This document shows positions 50,765-56,010 of a stretch of DNA of 56,010 bases, piece by piece. A program made the position numbers and the translations under genes. This DNA comes from Actinomycetes bacterium. GTDB taxonomy: Bacteria > Actinomycetota > Acidimicrobiia > Acidimicrobiales > SZUA-35. The notes beneath the pieces were generated by a model. That model did not search any database. It saw only the letters and a program-made list of their open reading frames with translations, and was not told where the DNA came from. Location of the stretch: NCBI GenBank assembly GCA_024227975.1, contig JAAETV010000061.1, positions 1 through 56,010 on the forward strand, read 5' to 3'. Positions within the stretch are counted from its first letter, which is position 1; every line of letters starts with the position of its first letter.

Positions 50765-51643
50765 TCAGCGCCCTCGCAGCTTGGGGTTGAATGCGTCCTG
50801 GACGCCGTCGCCGATGAGGCTGAAGCTCAGCACGGTTACGAAGATGGCCAGGCCGGGGAAGGTGACGGTCCACCAGGCGTTGAGGAAATTGCCCCGGTTG
50901 AGACCGATCATGAGCCCCCAGCTGAACTCGTTGGGGTCACCGAGGCCCAGGAAGGCCAGGCCGGCCTCGAACAGGAGGGCGGCCCCCATGGTCAGCGATG
51001 CCGACACGATCAGCGGGGGCAAGGCGTTGGGAAAGATCACGCGCCACATGATCCGCCGGTCGCTCGACCCTATGGCTCGGGCCGCCTTGACGTACTCCAG
51101 GTTCTTCAGCCGGAGGAACTCCGCTCGTGTCAGGCGGGCGATGCCGGGCCACAGCACCAGGCCTATCGATATGGCGATGTTGCGGGTCGACGGTTCGAAC
51201 AACGCAACCACGACCATGGCGAATAGCAAGGCCGGCAGCACCTGGAAGAATTCGGTGAAGCGCATCAAGGCGCTGTCGACCCAACCCCCGTAGAAGCCGG
51301 CGAGTGACCCGATGGTCACACCTATGAAGACAACCATCACGGCCGCGGTGGCGGCGACGCTGAGACTCGTCGAACCTCCGTTGATGACACCGGAGAGAAC
51401 GTCACGACCGAGATAGTCGGTCCCCAGTCGGAGGGTCGGGTCATCTCCGGGAGCAAGGAACGGTCGGGCAATGATGTCATCGGGTTCGTTGTCGTAGAGC
51501 AGGGGACCGATGAACGTCATGGCCAGGACACCAAGGAACATGATCACCCCGGCCACCGCCGCCTTGTTGCGGATGAACATCCTCAGGGCCTCTCGGCCCG
51601 GTGGAGCCAGCTCCGGACCGTCGGACATCATGGCGTCGGTCAT
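50765..51643 (-). CDS. ABC transporter permease (OppC/DppC-like)
   Basis: The 292-residue membrane protein has an N-terminal helix and a short loop ([19 protein letters not shown]; core [11 protein letters not shown]), the OppC hallmark. Five more helices follow, with the permease EAA loop around [26 protein letters not shown]. It forms the translocation pore with the OppB-like subunit, whose gene overlaps its stop by four bases. Confidence 0.93.
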   Translation of the reverse strand: MTDAMMSDGPELAPPGREALRMFIRNKAAVAGVIMFLGVLAMTFIGPLLYDNEPDDIIARPFLAPGDDPTLRLGTDYLGRDVLSGVINGGSTSLSVAATAAVMVVFIGVTIGSLAGFYGGWVDSALMRFTEFFQVLPALLFAMVVVALFEPSTRNIAISIGLVLWPGIARLTRAEFLRLKNLEYVKAARAIGSSDRRIMWRVIFPNALPPLIVSASLTMGAALLFEAGLAFLGLGDPNEFSWGLMIGLNRGNFLNAWWTVTFPGLAIFVTVLSFSLIGDGVQDAFNPKLRGR

Positions 51644-52617
51644 GAAGCGGAGCCTCCCACCCGGATCCGGGGATCGATCAGCCGATACACGAAATCGGTG
51701 AGCAGGTTGGCCACAATGACCATGATGGCGGCCATGAGAAGCACGCCGAGCAGCACCGGCGTGTCACGCCGCAAGATCGCGTCGAAGGCCAGGCGACCGA
51801 GCCCAGGCCAATTGAACACGGTCTCCACCAAGAGGGCGCCCGAGAGCAGGGCCCCGAACTGCAACCCGGCGATGGTGACGACGGGGATGACGGCGTTACG
51901 CAGAGCGTGCTTGTAGACGACCTTGCGCTCGCCAAGACCCTTGGCCCGGGCCGTGCGCACATAGTCGGACGCGAGCACCTCGAGCATCGAGGCTCGGGAC
52001 AGCCTGCTGTACTGGGCCAGGTAGATGAGCCCGAGGGTGAGCCCAGGAAGGATCAGGTGTTTGCCAACGTCGAGCCAGCTAGCGATGAGGCCACCTTCGA
52101 ATTGGACGTCGTGCATGCCCGAGACCGGCAGGAGTTGCACAACCGACGCCAGAAGGATGATGAGCATGATCCCGGTCCAGAACACCGGCATCGAGTAACC
52201 GATGAGGGCCAGCACGGTGACGCTGTGACTCAGGGGGCTCTCAGGTCGCCGGGCCGTGAACACCCCGGCCAGCACCCCCAGAACCACTGCGAACACGAGG
52301 GCAGTCCCGACTAGCAATACGGTTGGCCACAACCGGTCGAGGATGAGTGAAGTCACCGACTTGTTGAAGAAGAACGATTCACCGAGATCACCTTTGGCGA
52401 CCCGGCCGATGTACTGGCCGAGCTGGACGACGAACGGCTGGTCGAGGCCGTAGTCAGCCCTGATCTGGTCCAACAGCTCAGGATCACCGGCGCCACTCTC
52501 ACCGGCAATGACGATCGCCGGGTCGCCGGGGGTGAGGTGGATGAGGGAGAAGTTGAGAACGACCACGGCCAAGATCAGCCCGAGACTCTGGGCTGCTCTT
52601 GCCGCGATCGCTCTCAT
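51640..52617 (-). CDS. ABC transporter permease (OppB/DppB-like)
   Basis: The 325-residue membrane protein has the OppB pattern: LGLILAVVVLNFSLIHLTPGDPA near the start (core IHLTPGDPA), LGLDQPF-like DYGLDQPFVVQ, five or six helices and the EAA loop DYVRTARAKGLGERKVVYKHALRNA (core RTARAKGLGERKV). It follows the binding-protein gene by 42 bases and overlaps the second permease gene. Confidence 0.93.
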   Translation of the reverse strand: MRAIAARAAQSLGLILAVVVLNFSLIHLTPGDPAIVIAGESGAGDPELLDQIRADYGLDQPFVVQLGQYIGRVAKGDLGESFFFNKSVTSLILDRLWPTVLLVGTALVFAVVLGVLAGVFTARRPESPLSHSVTVLALIGYSMPVFWTGIMLIILLASVVQLLPVSGMHDVQFEGGLIASWLDVGKHLILPGLTLGLIYLAQYSRLSRASMLEVLASDYVRTARAKGLGERKVVYKHALRNAVIPVVTIAGLQFGALLSGALLVETVFNWPGLGRLAFDAILRRDTPVLLGVLLMAAIMVIVANLLTDFVYRLIDPRIRVGGSAS

Positions 52618-52659
52618 CTGTCCTTCCCCCGTCGATGCTGGACCGGTCCCGGTCGGACC

Positions 52660-54354
52660 TTACTCCGCTAGCCAGACCTCGTGCATGGGGGACATCTGAC
52701 CCCAGATGGTGAGGGGTGGGTTCTGTACCGATGGCTGGTAGGCCTGCCAGAACGACGGGGTGACGAGGAAGTGGATCGGCACCTCGTCGGCCACGATCGC
52801 CTGGAACTGGGCGTACAGGTCGGTGCGCTCATCGACGTCGAGGGCCTGACCCGCCTGGTCGAGCAGGGCGTCGACCTCGGTGTTCTCGTAGCCGGTGTTG
52901 TTGGTCCAGATGACCCCCACCCGGTTGTCGCTGAGATAGGTGCGGTGGACGCCGATCACCGGATCGCCCCAGTTCCACACCTGGTTGATGGTCATCTGAT
53001 GCTCACCGGCAGACACCCGGGCGGCCCAGGTAGGGAAGTCGGGTGAGACGTTGAGCTCAGTCTTGATTCCGATCTCCTCGAGGGCCTGGACCACATACTC
53101 GGCGTACACGACCTGGGTCGGAGGGATGTAGTCGATGCTGAGCTCGATCTCACCCTCGGCGAACCCGGCGTCGGCCAAGAGCTGCTTGGCCTTCTCGAGA
53201 TCCTGGGGGTAGGTTTCGGCGTCGGCGCTGAAGAAGGGGCTGCTCGGAGCGACACCGGTGCTAGCCGGGAAGGTGGTGCCCTGGTCGAGGACATCGGCGA
53301 TGAACTGGCGGTCGACGGCATAGGCGATGGCCTGGCGCACCTCCTTGATCCCCAGGATCGGGTCGGCCACGTTGAACTCGAGCCAGCTGATCGGGCCGAT
53401 AGCCTCGTGGCCGTCGGCGGTGACGATGAGGTCCTCGTTGTCCTGGAGGCGGATTACATTTGCAGCCACGCCCAGGGATGACGAGAGGTGGGTGGTGCCG
53501 TTCTCCAGGCCCAGGACGATGGCAGCTGGATCGGGAACGATCTCCATGATGATCTCATCTAGGTAGGGCCGATCGGGGATGAAGAAGTCCTCGAACCTCT
53601 CCATCCGAACTATCGAAGCCGGATCGAACTCGACCAACTTGAACGGGCCCGAACCCACGAAGTCCTCGGTGTTGCGGGGGTGGGTCTTCATGTCCTGGCC
53701 GTCGTCGAAGATGTGCTTCGGGATGATGGGCAACAGACCCGGCGACATGGCCAGCAGGATGGCCGGGTGAGGCTGGCTCAGGTTGATGACCGCGGTTTGG
53801 GGGTCGGGGGTGTCGACGCTGGTGACAGGGGCGAACATCGGCTTGAATGGATGGTTGTCGCGCACGGTGATTATCGAGAAGGCAACATCTTCGGACGTGA
53901 TGGGCTCACCATCGTGGAACACGGCCCCTTCCACCAGGTTGAGAGTCACCGACAGCCCGTCGTCGGCCACCTCCCAGCTCTCGGCCAGGTAGGGCTGGGG
54001 GTTGAAGTCCTCGTCATAGAGCAGAGGGCTGGCATTGAGCTGGGTGCCTGGCACGGCCGTGGCATACCCCGACTGGACGGTGCCATTCAGGTGGCGTGGG
54101 ACCTGGGTGCTCTGGATAACGAGGGTGCCACCCGGAACCGGGTCGGTGCTGACGGCGGCGGCATCGCCCTCGTCGCTGCCTTCCTGAGCGGCATCGGCTG
54201 CGTCTTCGTCGTCGGTGGGGGCAGTACCAGCATCGGTTTCGGACTCGGTCGTTTCCGAGCTGCCCTCATCGTCGCTGCTACCGCAAGCTGCGGCTACGAG
54301 GGCGAACACGAAAATCAGAGCCAGCAGGCTCCTCCAGCGCGTGAACATCATCAT
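52660..54354 (-). CDS. Solute-binding lipoprotein of the peptide/nickel/oligosaccharide family (SBP_bac_5)
   Basis: From the ATG at 54354 the protein has 564 residues. The lipoprotein signal ends in VAAAC (Cys24), followed by an acidic Asp/Glu/Ser/Thr linker of about 60 residues. The domain that follows is of the DppA/OppA type, with YDEDFNPQPYLAESWEVADDGLSVTLNLVEGAVFHDGEPI (core LAESWEVADDGL, VFHDGEPIT). Two further ATGs follow directly, and GGGGAG lies upstream. It captures the substrate outside the membrane. This family takes peptides, nickel or oligosaccharides, so the ligand cannot be told from sequence. Confidence 0.92.
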   Translation of the reverse strand: MMMFTRWRSLLALIFVFALVAAACGSSDDEGSSETTESETDAGTAPTDDEDAADAAQEGSDEGDAAAVSTDPVPGGTLVIQSTQVPRHLNGTVQSGYATAVPGTQLNASPLLYDEDFNPQPYLAESWEVADDGLSVTLNLVEGAVFHDGEPITSEDVAFSIITVRDNHPFKPMFAPVTSVDTPDPQTAVINLSQPHPAILLAMSPGLLPIIPKHIFDDGQDMKTHPRNTEDFVGSGPFKLVEFDPASIVRMERFEDFFIPDRPYLDEIIMEIVPDPAAIVLGLENGTTHLSSSLGVAANVIRLQDNEDLIVTADGHEAIGPISWLEFNVADPILGIKEVRQAIAYAVDRQFIADVLDQGTTFPASTGVAPSSPFFSADAETYPQDLEKAKQLLADAGFAEGEIELSIDYIPPTQVVYAEYVVQALEEIGIKTELNVSPDFPTWAARVSAGEHQMTINQVWNWGDPVIGVHRTYLSDNRVGVIWTNNTGYENTEVDALLDQAGQALDVDERTDLYAQFQAIVADEVPIHFLVTPSFWQAYQPSVQNPPLTIWGQMSPMHEVWLAE

Positions 54355-54401
54355 CTTCTCTCCCCTTTGAGGCCCCACCGGCGGTGATGCGAGTCATCTG
54401 C

Positions 54402-54431
54402 AAGGTATGGCCAGCCGATCACCGCTGTCAA
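54402..54431 (-). promoter_or_regulatory. Sigma-70-type promoter of the importer operon
   Basis: On the minus strand TTGACA (54426-54431) is followed after 18 bases by TACCTT (54402-54407). The start codon of the binding protein is 47 bases further. The -35 box is perfect and the -10 box partial. It would drive the seven-gene operon. Confidence 0.55.
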
Positions 54432-54461
54432 CGATGAGGTCGGGTCTGGCCACCGCGAAAC

Positions 54462-54791
54462 CTAGACAGATCCTGGCTGGTTGGTGACCCGTTCGATGTT
54501 CACCTGTTGCCAGAAGGCGATCCGGTTGGTCACAAGGGGCCGAGCCAGGGGCCAAGGCTTGGGGTAGGTGAAAGCGGCGTCGAGGGCGACCTCATCGCCA
54601 ACTTCGACATGCCAGTACTGGGCTTTGCCCTTCCAGAAGCAGCGACTCGATGTCTGGCTCTCTGACAGGAGATCCATGTTGACGCTGTCGACTGGAAAGT
54701 AGGTCATCCCCTCGATCACCTTGACGTTGTCGCTCTCAGCGATGACGCACCCCTTGAAGGTGGCCTGCACCATGGTGGTGCTTCTGGTCAT
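54462..54791 (-). CDS. DUF427 family protein
   Basis: The 109-residue protein has VQATFKGCVIAESDN, GMTYFPVDSVNMDLL, CFWKGKAQYWHVEVGD and FTYPKP, the DUF427 pattern. Members are small single-domain proteins of unknown function, common in actinobacteria and proteobacteria. GGGAG lies eight bases before the ATG at 54791. It is separated from the importer promoter by about 30 bases. Confidence 0.88.
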   Translation of the reverse strand: MTRSTTMVQATFKGCVIAESDNVKVIEGMTYFPVDSVNMDLLSESQTSSRCFWKGKAQYWHVEVGDEVALDAAFTYPKPWPLARPLVTNRIAFWQQVNIERVTNQPGSV

Positions 54792-54864
54792 GTAGCTCAC
54801 TCCCGGGATTGCTCGAAACACTGGCCAGACAGGAAACCGTCGTCGGCCTGAGACATTCCCTTCA

Positions 54865-54894
54865 GGCCTATTGGGGCCTATTGGGGCCTATTGG
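54865..54894. repeat. Three tandem copies of a 10-bp unit
   Basis: GGCCTATTGG occurs three times head to tail, at 54865-54874, 54875-54884 and 54885-54894. On the minus strand each copy contains TAG, and because the unit is 10 bases long the three TAGs fall in all three frames. The last codons and stop of the adjacent membrane-protein gene lie inside it. Confidence 0.85.
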
Positions 54895-55312
54895 CCTGGG
54901 CCGAGACCCAGCGCAGGGCGAGAGCCCCGAGCCCGATGCTGACAACAGCCAACACCGCGTGCACCATCTTGAACCCCGCGGAATGATGGCCGAGGACGAT
55001 GTCGGTCCCCCTGATGAACCACACCACGATGCTGTAGATGGCCAAGGCGGTGACCAGCCTCCCCGACCGGGGGACGCTGGTGTTGGCCGACAGTTGTCGA
55101 ATCGCCAGTCCGCCGACGGCCATGGCGAGAGTGACGAAGCTGATGGCGAAGCCCAGGCGCCAGGTGCGGGACCAGCCGGTGAGGGTCTCGTCGTCGATGA
55201 TGTTGCGGACTCGCCCGACCCAGACGAACAAGGTCCAGGCCACCAGGGTGGTTATGGGAGTCATGGCTCGGACCCTGCTCCCAATGGTGGGGGATGTGGT
55301 CGTCGAGGTCAT
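54878..55312 (-). CDS. Small four-helix membrane protein
   Basis: From the ATG at 55312 the protein has 144 residues, with hydrophobic segments near residues 20-34, 55-71, 86-100 and 118-134. A basic loop and a conserved-looking WFIRGTD lie between helices 3 and 4. An AGGAGG sequence is found upstream at longer spacing. The gene ends in the 10-bp tandem repeat. I recognise no family. It is divergent from glnS. Confidence 0.65.
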   Translation of the reverse strand: MTSTTTSPTIGSRVRAMTPITTLVAWTLFVWVGRVRNIIDDETLTGWSRTWRLGFAISFVTLAMAVGGLAIRQLSANTSVPRSGRLVTALAIYSIVVWFIRGTDIVLGHHSAGFKMVHAVLAVVSIGLGALALRWVSAQANRPQ

Positions 55313-55384
55313 GGTGGGGGTCCCCTCCTGGGAGCAACAGCTAAACCTGGCTCCCATCGCCACGCTAGCCGGTAGCTTTCTTGG

Positions 55385-56010
55385 GTGACATCGAAAGAAG
55401 ACACCCGCCCCGGGGCCGAGCCCGGACCTAACTTCGTTCGGTCCAAGGTGGACGCCGACAACGCCAGCTGCCGCTTCGGGGGACGGGTCCAGACCCGCTT
55501 CCCCCCGGAGCCGAATGGATTCCTTCATATCGGCCACGCCAAGTCGATCGGCCTCAACTTCGGCATCGCCGAGGAGTTCGGGGGGACCTGCAACCTCCGC
55601 TTCGACGACACCAACCCCGGAACCGCAGAAGAGCGCTACGTCGAGGCCATCCAGGAGGATCTGGCCTGGCTCGGCCATGAGCCGGCGGGCCAAGCCAAGT
55701 ACGCCTCTGACTATTTCGAACAGATCTATCAGTGGGCCGAGGACCTCATCGTCAAGGGCCTGGCCTATGTCGACGATCAGGATCCGGAGACCATCTCCCA
55801 GCAACGAGGTGGCTTCGGCCAGCCCGGGATCGAGAGCCCGCATCGGGACCGGACACCAGAGGAGAACCTCGATCTGTTCCGTCGGATGGCAGCCGGCGAG
55901 TTCGAGGACGGGGCCCGTGTGTTGCGGGCCAAGATCGATATGCAGCACGAGAACATGCAGTTGCGGGATCCGGTGCTGTACCGGATCCGGCGGGCCCATC
56001 ATGTACGCAC
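55385..56010 (+). CDS. glnS: Glutaminyl-tRNA synthetase (3' partial)
   Basis: The frame begins at the GTG at 55385 and runs to the end of the window, so only about 208 residues are seen. It shows FVRSKVDADN, the class I signature as HIGHAK, TNLRFDDTNP-like CNLRFDDTNPGTAEERY, AYVDDQDPE and VLRAKIDMQHENMQLRDPVLYRI (core RAKIDMQHENM). These are specific to GlnRS rather than GluRS. It attaches glutamine directly to tRNA-Gln. In actinobacteria this route is not universal, as many use the GatCAB transamidation route. Confidence 0.92.
   Translation, partial: MTSKEDTRPGAEPGPNFVRSKVDADNASCRFGGRVQTRFPPEPNGFLHIGHAKSIGLNFGIAEEFGGTCNLRFDDTNPGTAEERYVEAIQEDLAWLGHEPAGQAKYASDYFEQIYQWAEDLIVKGLAYVDDQDPETISQQRGGFGQPGIESPHRDRTPEENLDLFRRMAAGEFEDGARVLRAKIDMQHENMQLRDPVLYRIRRAHHVR

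Noticed and set aside
54888..55337. Alternative 149-codon minus-strand frame over the small membrane protein
   Set aside because: It is His- and Arg-rich without membrane segments, whereas the other frame gives a coherent four-helix protein.

Overview
The window is GC-rich, almost fully coding DNA from an actinobacterium-like chromosome. I place it tentatively in the Acidimicrobiia or a neighbouring deep actinobacterial class. The reasons are the many GTG and TTG starts, the GAAC-N4-GTTC type LexA box, an ImuA'/ImuB mutagenesis pair, an F420 biosynthesis gene (cofC), a wax ester synthase/DGAT, and a class III PHA synthase whose catalytic residues fall at the usual positions. No rRNA, tRNA, CRISPR array, transposase or phage gene was seen. 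No stretch longer than about 160 bases lacks a gene.

Region by region. (1) 1-7750: a surface-glycan locus with a partial O-antigen ligase/polymerase, a GT4 and a GT2 glycosyltransferase, two sulfotransferases and dTDP-rhamnose genes rfbC-rfbB-rfbD, followed by a membrane-anchored gluzincin peptidase (7619-9652). (2) 9710-18815: a carbon-storage island. One operon carries a mini PhaE-like protein, PhaC, a patatin lipase and a wax ester synthase/DGAT. A divergent MarR regulator and alpha/beta hydrolase follow, then a phasin, XRE regulator and acyl-CoA synthetase operon, and a ferritin-like membrane protein. (3) 18920-24021: a lipoprotein with a short coupled upstream reading frame, a crcB fluoride-channel pair, a monoacylglycerol lipase, a TSUP transporter and SEC-C methionine aminopeptidase. 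(4) 24178-30073: YqgE/AlgH and nucleoside salvage (adenosine deaminase, HAD phosphatase, and a tightly coupled purK-upp-cdd-deoA operon). (5) 30189-40548: an unusual D-aminoacylase-like protein, NUDIX, aspS, PPOX, PIG-L deacetylase with cofC, gpsA, an unknown 561-residue protein and rnhB. (6) 40700-44174: a Ser/Thr-rich surface protein and the SOS mutasome pair under a LexA box. (7) 44259-54431: HyuA-like and DUF3626 genes, convergent with a seven-gene operon of an Opp/Dpp-type ABC importer plus an Nfu_N-like protein and a glucuronokinase-like GHMP kinase. (8) 54462-56010: a DUF427 protein, a small membrane protein ending in a 10-bp tandem repeat, and the start of glnS.

Genes are packed tightly: many start/stop pairs overlap as ATGA, GTGA or TGATG, and several convergent pairs share their 3' ends. 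The most interesting unit is the storage island, where PHA-granule genes and neutral-lipid genes share operons. The next are the Opp-type importer fused in one operon to a sugar-acid kinase, and the amidohydrolase that lacks its HxH metal motif. Families were recognised from motifs alone; no database search was possible.
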